This document shows positions 1 through 6,349 of a DNA stretch of 9,605 nucleotides, piece by piece (within the stretch, counting starts at the first letter, position 1; every line of letters starts with the position of its first letter). A model generated the notes under the pieces. The model did not search any database and was not told the DNA's origin. It saw only the letters and a list, made by a program, of their open reading frames with translations. The stretch lies in the NCBI GenBank assembly GCA_030834835.1, contig JAUQXD010000313.1:1-9605 (forward strand), written 5' to 3'. A program made the translations under genes and the position numbers. Origin of the DNA: Thermoflexales bacterium. GTDB taxonomy: Bacteria > Chloroflexota > Anaerolineae > Fen-1058.

Positions 1-2
1 AA

Positions 3-929
3 AAACCCTTCGAGCCGGAGAACGACGACGAACGCGTTAACCGGCGGTTGGCTTTGCCGCCGCGGCCCGGCACGCTCAATTCGAAAATCACGCCCGCGGT
101 TGAGGCCGTGGTCATGAAGGCGCTGGCGCTCGATCCCGCTCAGCGCTATCAGACGCCGCTGGAATTAGCCAATGCCCTGACGCAGGCCCGGGCGACGCAC
201 GTCGATACGGTCGCGGCATCGGCCGACGTGCGGCGTATTACCGCGCACCACGCAGCGCCTGATCGACGCGGTTGGGTGTTCGGGCTGATCGGAGTGTTGA
301 TTGTGATCGCGGCGGCGATCGGTCTGGCCACTCGTCCTCCGACAGCGCAAAGCCCGGCAGCCTCTCCGCGCCCGATTGAGACACCTGGCGTTAGCGTACC
401 CACCGCGTCGGCTGTGCTGGCAGATACGCCGACGCTCGCAGCTACGCGACAGCCTACAACTGCGGCAACTGCCTCCCTGATTGCACCCTCAGCCAGCGCC
501 ACGATCCAGTTGACCGTGTTCGTGGGTACCACTACGCCGACGCCGTCGCCGACCGCGATCACCGCGCCACGCTTTATTGCGCCGACGCCGACGATCGGTG
601 TGTCCATCGAGCCGTTGACGTTGATGATCCCGCGTGTGGAGGATCGGACTACATTGATCCTTACCTTCCGCACTCATGTCCGACCGGACGACAGTGGCCC
701 GATCGGATTGCTGAGCCTGTCAGCGCCCGGCCTCGACTCCAATCTGAGTGAGCCGATTCTGGCGCAGGTCGGATCGGGCGAACAGACGCTGCGCGTCGGG
801 CTTAGCGTAGACTGCCGTCGCGTGCTGGAGCCGATCACGACGAATGAGGTGATCCTTGCGCTTCAGGCTGAATCCGGCGAGGTGTTGTTGTCGCAGACGC
901 TGAACTACACTAAGCGCTGGTGTTATTAG
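3..929 (+). CDS. Ser/Thr protein kinase, PknB-type, C-terminal part (5' end outside window)
   Basis: The reading frame is open to the left edge, so the ATP-binding and catalytic lobes lie outside the window; 308 residues are visible. The first ~60 residues match the end of a PknB-like kinase C-lobe: a PFE start, a PP-rich turn, then the helix ending in DPAQRY, whose Arg is the conserved kinase subdomain XI residue. After a ~30-residue juxtamembrane linker, a single hydrophobic segment (nt ~273-332, GWVFGLIGVLIVIAAAIGLA) should cross the membrane. It is followed by ~85 residues rich in Pro, Thr, Ser and Ala, a typical extracytoplasmic stalk. The last ~110 residues form a beta-rich-looking domain with only two cysteines (codons at nt 813-815 and 921-923), possibly a disulfide. 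In this family the kinase is cytoplasmic and the outer domain senses a signal; the ligand here is unknown. The kinase assignment rests on the C-lobe end and architecture only. Confidence 0.85.
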   Translation, partial: KPFEPENDDERVNRRLALPPRPGTLNSKITPAVEAVVMKALALDPAQRYQTPLELANALTQARATHVDTVAASADVRRITAHHAAPDRRGWVFGLIGVLIVIAAAIGLATRPPTAQSPAASPRPIETPGVSVPTASAVLADTPTLAATRQPTTAATASLIAPSASATIQLTVFVGTTTPTPSPTAITAPRFIAPTPTIGVSIEPLTLMIPRVEDRTTLILTFRTHVRPDDSGPIGLLSLSAPGLDSNLSEPILAQVGSGEQTLRVGLSVDCRRVLEPITTNEVILALQAESGEVLLSQTLNYTKRWCY

Positions 930-940
930 CCATCAAGCAG

Positions 941-960
941 CGACGGCTCCCACGCCGTCG
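941..960 (+). terminator. Weak hairpin between kinase and enoyl-CoA hydratase genes
   Basis: CGACGGC and GCCGTCG pair perfectly (7 bp) around a 6-nt loop, 11 bases after the kinase stop codon. Only two T residues follow, so this is at best a weak or factor-assisted terminator or an mRNA-stabilising hairpin. The next gene starts 23 bases later with its own ribosome binding site. Confidence 0.3.
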
Positions 961-983
961 TTGAGTCGGGCAGGGGGACAGCG

Positions 984-1757
984 ATGGACTACGCAACGAT
1001 CTTGACCTCAGTGACGGGTCGCGCAGGGCTGATCCAGCTCAATCGGCCGCAGCAATTGAACGCGCTGAATGTCACTGTGATGGAAGAAGTCGCTACGGCG
1101 CTGGAAGCGTTTGATCAAGACGAGCGGATCGGCTGTATCGTCATCACCGGCAATCAACGGGCGTTTGCAGCGGGGGCGGACATCAAAGAGATGGCCGATG
1201 CCACCGCCGTCGAGATGCTGCTGCGCGACAACATCAAGCGTTGGGATCGCATCCGGCAGATCAAGAAACCGATCATTGCGGCGGTTTCCGGTTATTGTCT
1301 GGGCGGTGGCTGCGAACTGGCGATGACGTGCGATCTGATCATCGCCTCGGAATCGGCGCAGTTTGGTCAGCCCGAAGTGAACATCGGCGTGATGCCGGGC
1401 GCGGGCGGTACGCAACGACTGACGCGCGCCATCGGCAAAAGCAAGGCGATGGAGATGGTGTTGACGGGCCGCTCGATGGGCGCGCGCGAGGCCGAGCAAG
1501 CCGGATTGGTCGCGCGGGTTGTGCCCGTTGAGGCTTATCTTGATGAGGCGCTGAAACTGGCGAACGAAATTGCCTCACGTCCGCCGATTGCGGTACGGCT
1601 GGCGAAAGAGGCCGTCAATAAAGCGTTTGAGACTCCACTCAGTGACGGCCTGGACTACGAGCGCCGCCTGTTCTACTTCCTGTTTGCCACCGACGATCAA
1701 AAGGAAGGCATGCGCGCCTTCGTCGAGAAACGTCCGGCGGAATGGCACGGACGCTGA
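984..1757 (+). CDS. Enoyl-CoA hydratase / crotonase family protein
   Basis: This 257-residue protein has the full length of a short-chain enoyl-CoA hydratase, which adds water across the trans-2,3 double bond of acyl-CoA in fatty-acid beta-oxidation and related CoA pathways in the cytoplasm. AFAAGADIKEM (residues 60-70) is the CoA-binding and oxyanion-hole segment, and the LGGGCELAMTCD segment around residues 106-117 supplies the second oxyanion-hole Gly. The two catalytic acids of true hydratases are both present: Glu111 in GGGCE and Glu131 in GQPEVNIG, followed by PGAGGTQRL. This favours hydratase activity over isomerase or other crotonase-fold reactions. The ATG at 984 is supported by an AGGGGG ribosome binding site at 972-977. 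Substrate chain length cannot be read from the sequence. No other beta-oxidation gene is adjacent, and a strong terminator follows immediately. Confidence 0.95.
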   Translation: MDYATILTSVTGRAGLIQLNRPQQLNALNVTVMEEVATALEAFDQDERIGCIVITGNQRAFAAGADIKEMADATAVEMLLRDNIKRWDRIRQIKKPIIAAVSGYCLGGGCELAMTCDLIIASESAQFGQPEVNIGVMPGAGGTQRLTRAIGKSKAMEMVLTGRSMGAREAEQAGLVARVVPVEAYLDEALKLANEIASRPPIAVRLAKEAVNKAFETPLSDGLDYERRLFYFLFATDDQKEGMRAFVEKRPAEWHGR

Positions 1758-1772
1758 GGATAATCGCACCAT

Positions 1773-1806
1773 CGACCTGGCCCCACTCGCCAGGTCGTTT
1801 TTTGTT
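1773..1806 (+). terminator. Rho-independent terminator after the enoyl-CoA hydratase gene
   Basis: A perfect 9-bp stem (CGACCTGGC at 1773-1781, GCCAGGTCG at 1789-1797) with a 7-nt loop is followed directly by six T residues, one G and three more T. It lies 15 bases after the stop codon. The end of the T-run overlaps the -35 box of the following promoter. Confidence 0.92.
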
Positions 1807-1834
1807 TGACAACCCCCGTACTCGATGATATGGT
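1806..1834 (+). promoter_or_regulatory. Sigma70-type promoter for the M3 peptidase / epimerase pair
   Basis: TTGACA (1806-1811) matches the -35 consensus exactly and is followed after a 17-bp spacer by TATGGT (1829-1834), a 4/6 match to the -10 box. Transcription would start near 1841, giving a leader of about 20 bases before the ATG at 1862. The preceding terminator isolates this unit from the enoyl-CoA hydratase gene. Confidence 0.65.
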
Positions 1835-1861
1835 TGCCTCATCCCACCGTGAGGTTACACG

Positions 1862-3565
1862 ATGTTCTCCACCCTCCCCACCGATTATCATGTTTTTCTG
1901 TCATGGACCTGGGCCGATATTGCGCCCTATTATCAAGACTTAAACGCGCGCTCGCTGAATGCCGATACCGTTGCGGCGTGGCTGAGCGATTGGACGCGCA
2001 TCGGCAAAACGCTCGGCGAGATGTTCTCGCGGCTGCAGCTCGCCTCAACCTTGAACACGGCGGATGCCGCCGCCGAGCAGTACTACCTCACTTTTCTGAG
2101 CGACGTGCAGCCCAGAGTTGAGGAAGCCGAACAGCAGCTCAAGCAGAAACTGTTGGCCAGCGGCCTGCAGCCGGCCGGGTTTGAGATGCCGCTGCGCAAT
2201 CTGCGCGCCGAAGCCGAATTGTTCCGTGAAGCGAATCTGCCGTTGATCCTGCAGGGCCGCAAGCTGGGTCAGCAGTATAACAAGATCGTGGGCGCGCAGA
2301 GCGTGACGTGGCAGGGTCAGGAAGTCACCCTGCAGCAGCTGCGCCCGATCGGGCTGAGCGCGGATCGATCGGTTCGTGAACAGACCTGGCGATTGGCCTC
2401 GGATCGCTGGCTGGCCGATCGGGCGGCGATCAACGATCTGTGGCGAACGGCGGTGCCGCTGCGCCAGCAGATCGCGCATAACGCCGATCACGCCGACTTC
2501 CGATCGTATAGCTGGCGCGATCGGCAGCGCTTTGATTATACGCCGGAGAACTGCCTGGAGTTTCACGCGGCGATTGAGGCCGTGGCCGTGCCGGCGGCCA
2601 CGCGCATTTACGATCGGGCGCGGCAGCGATTGGGCGTAAGCACCGTGCGCCCGTGGGATCTCGATCTGGATCGGAATCCCATCAGCCTGGACGGGCGTCC
2701 GCCGTTCAAGGATGGCGCGGAGTTGATGGCGAAGACCGCCACGGTCTTCGCCCACGTCGATCCGCAGCTGGGCGAGTATTACGCGACGATGCAGCGTGAA
2801 GGTCTGCTCGATCTGGATAACCGCAAGGGCAAAGCGCCGGGCGCGTTCTGCACGGAATTTCCGGTCACCAGGCGGCCTTTCATCTTCATGAATTCGGTCG
2901 GCCTGCGCGACGATGTCCGCACGATGCTGCACGAGTCCGGCCACGCCTTTCACGTCTTCGAGACGCTTCATCTGCCGTACATTCAGCAACTGAACATCAC
3001 GATGGAGATTGCGGAAGTGGCGTCGATGGCGATGGAACTGCTCGCTGCGCCGTATCTATCCGATCGGCACGGCGGCTTCTATGCGGGCGCGGACTATGCG
3101 CAGGATCGCATCCAGCATCTGGAGCGCATCATCTTGTTCTGGCCGTATATGGCGATGGTGGATGCCTTCCAGCACTGGGCTTACACGCACGCGGACGGCG
3201 ACGATCCAGCGGCCTGCGATGCGAAGTGGGTGGAGTTGGCGCAGCGCTTCATGCCTGGCGTCGATTGGAGCGGTCTGGACGACGCGCTGATGACGGGCTG
3301 GCATCGCAAGCAGCACATACATCGCAGCCCGTTTTATTACGTGGAATACGGCCTGGCGCAGTTGGGTGCGGTGCAGGTGTGGCGCAATGCGCTGAAAGAT
3401 CAGGCCGGTGCACTGGCTGCCTATCGCCATGCACTTTCGCTGGGTGCAACGAAGCCGCTGCCCGAACTATATGCGGCGGCCAACGTCAAGTTCGCCTTCG
3501 ATGCGGACACGCTGCGTGAAGCGGTGGAGTTGATCGAAAGCAACATCGAGCAACTTAAAGCATGA
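1862..3565 (+). CDS. M3 family oligoendopeptidase (PepF-like zinc metallopeptidase)
   Basis: This 567-residue protein is close to the usual ~560-600 residues of bacterial oligoendopeptidase F-type M3 enzymes, which cut short peptides inside the cell. The zinc site is complete: HESGH at residues 357-361 (His357, Glu358, His361), and the third ligand Glu385 in IAEVASMAMEL, 28 residues after the first His, the spacing seen in PepF. FYYVEYGLAQLG near residue 491 corresponds to the Tyr-rich substrate-binding segment near the C terminus. The N-terminal half is helical and Gln/Leu-rich, as expected for the lid of this fold. There is no signal peptide, so it is cytoplasmic. The ATG is preceded by GAGG at 1851-1854 with 7-nt spacing and by a good promoter. 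Peptide recycling is the likely role; the precise specificity is unknown. Confidence 0.95.
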   Translation: MFSTLPTDYHVFLSWTWADIAPYYQDLNARSLNADTVAAWLSDWTRIGKTLGEMFSRLQLASTLNTADAAAEQYYLTFLSDVQPRVEEAEQQLKQKLLASGLQPAGFEMPLRNLRAEAELFREANLPLILQGRKLGQQYNKIVGAQSVTWQGQEVTLQQLRPIGLSADRSVREQTWRLASDRWLADRAAINDLWRTAVPLRQQIAHNADHADFRSYSWRDRQRFDYTPENCLEFHAAIEAVAVPAATRIYDRARQRLGVSTVRPWDLDLDRNPISLDGRPPFKDGAELMAKTATVFAHVDPQLGEYYATMQREGLLDLDNRKGKAPGAFCTEFPVTRRPFIFMNSVGLRDDVRTMLHESGHAFHVFETLHLPYIQQLNITMEIAEVASMAMELLAAPYLSDRHGGFYAGADYAQDRIQHLERIILFWPYMAMVDAFQHWAYTHADGDDPAACDAKWVELAQRFMPGVDWSGLDDALMTGWHRKQHIHRSPFYYVEYGLAQLGAVQVWRNALKDQAGALAAYRHALSLGATKPLPELYAAANVKFAFDADTLREAVELIESNIEQLKA

Positions 3566-3620
3566 AATCGCTCCACGAATCTGCACGAAAGTGCCGCGTC
3601 GATAGGTGGATTGATTGACT

Positions 3621-4586
3621 ATGACGACATGTTTAGTGTTGGGGGCAACGGGTTTCATCGGCGGGCAGATCGCGCGATCAGCTTTGGCGCGCGGCTGGCG
3701 CGTGAGGGCGCTGCGGCGCGATCCGCACGCCGTCGGCGCGATCGGCGACCTGCAACCCGATTGGATCAACGGCAACCTCGACGACCCTGCGACCCTGCGG
3801 GAAGCGATGCGCGGTTGCGAGGTGGTGTTTCACGCGGCGGCGGCGTATCCGCATTCGGCTAAGAATATCGATCAACACGTCAAAGCGGCGGTCACTCAAC
3901 TGCGTGGTGTGCTGGACGCGGCGCGTGACGCAAAAATCAATCGATTGATCTACACGAGTTCGTTTACCACGATCGGCCCGGCGCGCGATCGATCGCGCGG
4001 CGCGGATGAGCAAGATCAGTATCAGCCCGGTTCGGCGGGCGATGCGTATTACGAAGCCAAGTGGGCGATGGAAGTCGAAGCGTTGCGGAGCGACGTGCCG
4101 GTGATCGCGCTGTGTCCGTCGGCAGTGTTTGGCCCTGGCGATGTGCATCTGTCCGTCAGCGGGATCGTGGTGCAGACGGCGCAGGGCAAGATGCCGGTGT
4201 ATTTCGATGCGACGTTTGGCGCGATCGATGTGCGGGATGTGGCCGAGGCGCACGTCAATGCGGTGGAGCGCGGTCGGGTGGGCGAACGCTATATTCTCAG
4301 CGCGCACAACATCACTTTGTTGGATGGACTTACGCTCGTGGCGAAGTCGGCCGGCGTCAGGCCGCCCCGCATCAAGATCGGGCCGCGCCTGTTGAACGGC
4401 ATCATCGCGATCGGGCAGTATCTGCCCGGCGGCACGATCGGTCATTTGCGCACGATGAAGTTCTGGCAGCCGTTGAATAATGCGAAGGCCGTGGCTGAAT
4501 TAGGCTTGAAGACGCGCCCGATCAAAACTACGCTCGACGATGCGCTGGCGTGGTTCAGGGAAAGAGGGGTAATTGGTGATCGGTAA
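3621..4586 (+). CDS. NAD(P)-dependent epimerase/dehydratase, HpnA-like extended SDR
   Basis: This 321-residue protein is an extended short-chain dehydrogenase. GATGFIG (residues 8-14) is the nucleotide-binding glycine motif. Ser113/Ser114 in YTSSF and Tyr143-Lys147 in YYEAK form the catalytic set. The stretch PSAVFGPGD, then GKMPVYFDATFGAIDVRDVA and GERYILSAHNITL, follows the pattern of the hopanoid-associated sugar epimerase HpnA and dihydroflavonol-reductase-like group. No hopanoid gene is nearby, so the substrate is open. I chose the ATG at 3621, because AGGTGGA (3604-3610) sits 10 bases before it; a TTG six bases upstream would have only 4-base spacing. The gene follows the M3 peptidase by 55 bp with no terminator and is probably cotranscribed. 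Its last five codons (VIGDR) and the stop lie inside the heptad repeat, so its C terminus appears to be repeat-derived. Confidence 0.9.
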   Translation: MTTCLVLGATGFIGGQIARSALARGWRVRALRRDPHAVGAIGDLQPDWINGNLDDPATLREAMRGCEVVFHAAAAYPHSAKNIDQHVKAAVTQLRGVLDAARDAKINRLIYTSSFTTIGPARDRSRGADEQDQYQPGSAGDAYYEAKWAMEVEALRSDVPVIALCPSAVFGPGDVHLSVSGIVVQTAQGKMPVYFDATFGAIDVRDVAEAHVNAVERGRVGERYILSAHNITLLDGLTLVAKSAGVRPPRIKIGPRLLNGIIAIGQYLPGGTIGHLRTMKFWQPLNNAKAVAELGLKTRPIKTTLDDALAWFRERGVIGDR

Positions 4587-4663
4587 CCGGTAATCGGTGA
4601 TTGGTCGATCGGTTGACTGGTTGACCAGTTACCGAGTACCAGTTGACCAGTTACCAATTACCG
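4568..4663. repeat. Inverted array of heptad units at a convergent gene junction
   Basis: From 4568 to 4621 the sequence runs as 7- or 8-base units ending in GGT (AATTGGT, GATCGGT, AACCGGT, AATCGGT, GATTGGT, CGATCGGT, TGACTGGT). From 4624 to 4663 it runs as the complementary type beginning with ACC (ACCAGTT, ACCGAGT, ACCAGTTG, ACCAGTT, ACCAATT, ACC). The two halves are an imperfect inverted repeat centred on ACTGGT-TG-ACCAGT (4616-4629), so the transcript could fold into a long hairpin from either direction. The array contains the stop codons of both convergent genes (TAA at 4584-4586 on plus, TAA at 4660-4658 on minus). It may act as a bidirectional transcription end, or be a dispersed repeat like the heptanucleotide tandem repeats known in filamentous cyanobacteria. 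Confidence 0.85.
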
Positions 4664-5227
4664 ATAGTACCTTTCCCCGGCACAACTTCGACACACGATC
4701 ACGCCGTCTCGCACCACCTCCCGCTCGTTGAAGACTTCTTCGCCGCAGATCGCACAGCTGACTTTGGCCTCTGGCGTGCTGATGATGGATTGGATTGAGG
4801 CGGTTAGCTGCACATCTTGCACCGCCAGCAGTTCGTCATCGGGCATGCGCTGATAGCCCAGCAGATACGCCTCCCAGCCATTTGACGCTTCGGGTGCATA
4901 GCGGGCCACCAGGTCGCGGGCAGCCGATCGGGGTGTGATGCGAACCGCCTGGCCGGTCTGTGTATCGACAAACGTCGCCGCCACTTTGCCGTAATCCTCG
5001 ATGCGCAGCGTGCGGCGGCCCACCCAACAGCCGGTGGCGACGGCAATGCCGTCTGCAAAGCAGCCGTCCGTTTCCGCAATCGTCAGCAGGCGCTTATCGG
5101 TCTGTGGCAGTTCAAGGTGCAGGGTGTGCGCGGTTAACAGGCCCATCCGCACGCCCAGCACCTGGCGGGGGCATAGGTGATAGTGACGTGACGCAGTGGC
5201 CTGAAGCAGTTCTTGAAACGACGGCAA
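4658..5227 (-). CDS. FmdE-family protein with C-terminal zinc-ribbon
   Basis: This 189-residue protein matches the FmdE family, named after formylmethanofuran dehydrogenase subunit E but widespread as stand-alone proteins outside methanogens. Family hallmarks are HYHLCPRQVLGVRMG (residues 15-29, His17/Cys19 as likely metal ligands), ETDGCFADGIAVATGCWVG (52-70, Cys56 and Cys67), and DYGKVAATF followed by TGQAVRI (78-97). The C terminus has two CxxC pairs (Cys158/Cys161 and Cys179/Cys182), which form a zinc-ribbon. The start is TTG at 5227, backed by GGGAG six bases upstream; the next in-frame Met is residue 28, inside the conserved motif. The last codon and stop lie in the heptad repeat. No formylmethanofuran dehydrogenase or methanofuran genes are nearby, so a role in methanogenesis-type C1 metabolism is not supported; the true function is unknown, perhaps metal- or cofactor-related. 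Confidence 0.88.
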   Translation of the reverse strand: MPSFQELLQATASRHYHLCPRQVLGVRMGLLTAHTLHLELPQTDKRLLTIAETDGCFADGIAVATGCWVGRRTLRIEDYGKVAATFVDTQTGQAVRITPRSAARDLVARYAPEASNGWEAYLLGYQRMPDDELLAVQDVQLTASIQSIISTPEAKVSCAICGEEVFNEREVVRDGVIVCRSCAGERYYR

Positions 5228-5262
5228 GCTGTTCTCCCGCTGGGTTGATCTGGCGCGGGCGC

Positions 5263-5291
5263 ATGATAGTCTACATTGCTTAATCGGGCAA
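5263..5291 (-). promoter_or_regulatory. Candidate promoter for the FmdE-family gene
   Basis: On the minus strand TTGCCC (5291-5286) and TATCAT (5268-5263) are separated by 17 bp, each a 4/6 or better match to sigma70 boxes. Initiation near 5256 would leave a leader of about 30 bases before the TTG start. It is arranged back to back with the plus-strand promoter that follows. Confidence 0.45.
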
Positions 5292-5300
5292 ACGTCACTG

Positions 5301-5327
5301 TTGACAACGTGGTAGATCAGGTATAAT
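5301..5327 (+). promoter_or_regulatory. Promoter with perfect -35 and -10 boxes, short spacer
   Basis: TTGACA (5301-5306) and TATAAT (5322-5327) are both exact consensus hexamers but are separated by only 15 bp, shorter than the usual 16-18. Transcription would begin near 5334, about 26 bases before the ATG at 5360. Perfect boxes with a short spacer suggest either moderate constitutive activity or activator dependence. Confidence 0.65.
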
Positions 5328-5359
5328 CACCAGTGCATAGCAAACAAGGGGTGTAACAC

Positions 5360-5806
5360 ATGACTTATTCTGAACCGGAAAAAATCACGATCATTGAAGG
5401 GCCGCCGCCGGAGTTTAGGCTGGCGCAAGATGTGTGGTCGATGTCGATGTGGGAAGGCACTTTGCCGCGCAGCGTGGGCGTGTGCCAGATGCGGACATTT
5501 AACGCCGGCGCCTTGATGGAGCGCTGCCACCGGGCCTGGGGCGAAGGCCGACCGGTGCTGCTGGATTTCCCGCAGATGGATGGCTTGCGGCAAAAGGTTG
5601 AAATTCTGGCCGCCCGGCCTGGCCGCGTCGAAGAAGGCGATTTGCTGAACCTGTGGGTGGCCGTGCCCAACGGCTTCATCACCCGGCACGATGACCTGGA
5701 TGGCGCGGCCTTTGACGACGGTGAATCCGACGAAACCGATGAAGCGGATGAGGCCGACGACGCGGCCGAGGGACCGACCGACGACGATCTGAGCGCATTC
5801 GTCTAA
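5360..5806 (+). CDS. Uncharacterised small protein with strongly acidic C-terminal tail
   Basis: I do not recognise this 148-residue protein. Residues 1-109 look like a compact soluble domain: a start with EPEKITIIEGPPPEF, a Trp- and Met-rich stretch (VWSMSMWEG, 25-33), two cysteines (Cys42, Cys56), an amphipathic segment (ALMERCHRAWGEGRP), and a hydrophobic end (LLNLWVAVPNGFI, 95-107). Residues 111-148 contain 18 Asp/Glu and no Lys or Arg, ending in DDDLSAFV; within it a DE(T/A) unit repeats three times (nt 5729-5755). There is no signal peptide or membrane helix. The gene is real on several grounds: a promoter with consensus boxes, AAGGGG (5346-5351) eight bases before the ATG, and its own terminator. 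Acidic tails of this kind occur in nucleic-acid mimics, chaperone-like proteins and complex subunits, but nothing here picks one. Confidence 0.85.
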   Translation: MTYSEPEKITIIEGPPPEFRLAQDVWSMSMWEGTLPRSVGVCQMRTFNAGALMERCHRAWGEGRPVLLDFPQMDGLRQKVEILAARPGRVEEGDLLNLWVAVPNGFITRHDDLDGAAFDDGESDETDEADEADDAAEGPTDDDLSAFV

Positions 5807-5832
5807 CAGCCGTTAATTAAGCGAAGTTGATC

Positions 5833-5866
5833 AAGGACACGGCGGGGCTACCGCCGTGTCCTTTGT
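5833..5866 (+). terminator. Strong hairpin terminator after the acidic-tailed protein gene
   Basis: GGACACGGCGG (5835-5845) and CCGCCGTGTCC (5851-5861) pair over 11 bp around a 5-nt loop, extended by two A-T pairs, with TTTGTGT following. The tail is short but the stem is very stable. The hairpin lies upstream of the ribosome binding site of the next gene. Confidence 0.75.
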
Positions 5867-5891
5867 GTATCCATCGCCGGAGGCGAATGAT

Positions 5892-6290
5892 ATGCCCATA
5901 ATCCCAGCCCGATTGCTCGATCTGCTATCCGATGAAAAGAAAGCCTTTGCGTCGCTGGCGCTGACACTGGCCGACGGTTTGCCGCAAGTCACACCGATCT
6001 GGTTTAGCTGGGACGGTACGCACGTTATCCTGAACACGGCGCGGGGCCGCGTGAAAGATCGCGTGATGAAGCGCGGCGGCAAAGTGGCGCTGCTGATCGT
6101 CGATCCGGCTGATCCGTATCGCTATCTGCAACTACGCGGGCGCGTGATCGAGGAATCGGAAGACGGTGCGTACGACACGATCTGTGATTTGCAGTTGAAG
6201 TATCGGGGCAATCGCGACTATCCCAGGCGACCCGGTGAAGTGCGCGTGACGTACAAAATTCTGCCTGAAACGATTTTTCCGCGTCAATGA
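5892..6290 (+). CDS. PPOX class F420-dependent oxidoreductase (pyridoxamine 5'-phosphate oxidase fold)
   Basis: This 132-residue protein has the split beta-barrel flavin-binding fold and matches the Rv1155-like F420-dependent PPOX group. Diagnostic segments are LPQVTPIWFSWDG (30-42), ILNTARGRVKDRVMKR (46-61, with the conserved Lys55 of the cofactor phosphate site), DPADPYRYLQLRGRV (71-85), and near the C terminus DYPRRPGEVRVTYKI. These enzymes use deazaflavin F420 (some use FMN) to reduce small substrates; the substrate here is unknown. I start it at the ATG at 5892, which has GGAGG at 5879-5883 with 8-base spacing. A longer in-frame GTG reading at 5856 would begin inside the terminator stem. 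A promoter is not obvious, so it may depend on read-through from the gene before. Confidence 0.9.
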   Translation: MPIIPARLLDLLSDEKKAFASLALTLADGLPQVTPIWFSWDGTHVILNTARGRVKDRVMKRGGKVALLIVDPADPYRYLQLRGRVIEESEDGAYDTICDLQLKYRGNRDYPRRPGEVRVTYKILPETIFPRQ

Positions 6291-6308
6291 ACCGGCGACA
6301 GACATGAC

Positions 6309-6340
6309 ACGACCCTGTCAAAAATCGACGGGGTCGTTGT
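6309..6340. terminator. Bidirectional hairpin between convergent PPOX and HNH genes
   Basis: ACGACCCTGTC (6309-6319) pairs with GACGGGGTCGT (6327-6337) over 11 bp with one T-G wobble and a 7-nt A-rich loop. It lies in the 59-bp gap between two convergent stop codons. The T-run on either side is poor, so termination may be partial. Confidence 0.6.
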
Positions 6341-6349
6341 GCGTTCAGC

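Noticed and set aside
149..673. Minus-strand 174-codon open frame opposite the kinase stalk
   Set aside because: It is Val/Ala/Arg-rich shadow coding opposite a low-complexity Pro/Thr/Ser region, with no motif, and the plus frame has the kinase C-lobe and membrane helix.
2045..2989. Minus-strand 314-codon open frame opposite the M3 peptidase
   Set aside because: It is the high-GC antisense shadow of a gene with a complete zinc site; the translation has no recognisable domain.
3678..4445. Minus-strand 255-codon open frame opposite the epimerase
   Set aside because: Arg/His-rich shadow translation; the plus frame has the full SDR motif set.
5856..5891. GTG start 12 codons upstream for the PPOX protein
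   Set aside because: It falls inside the terminator stem and has no ribosome binding site, whereas the ATG at 5892 has GGAGG with good spacing.
4658..6290. The idea that FmdE, the acidic protein and the PPOX enzyme form one operon or system
   Set aside because: They are divergent, and the middle gene has its own promoter and terminator; only proximity supports a link.
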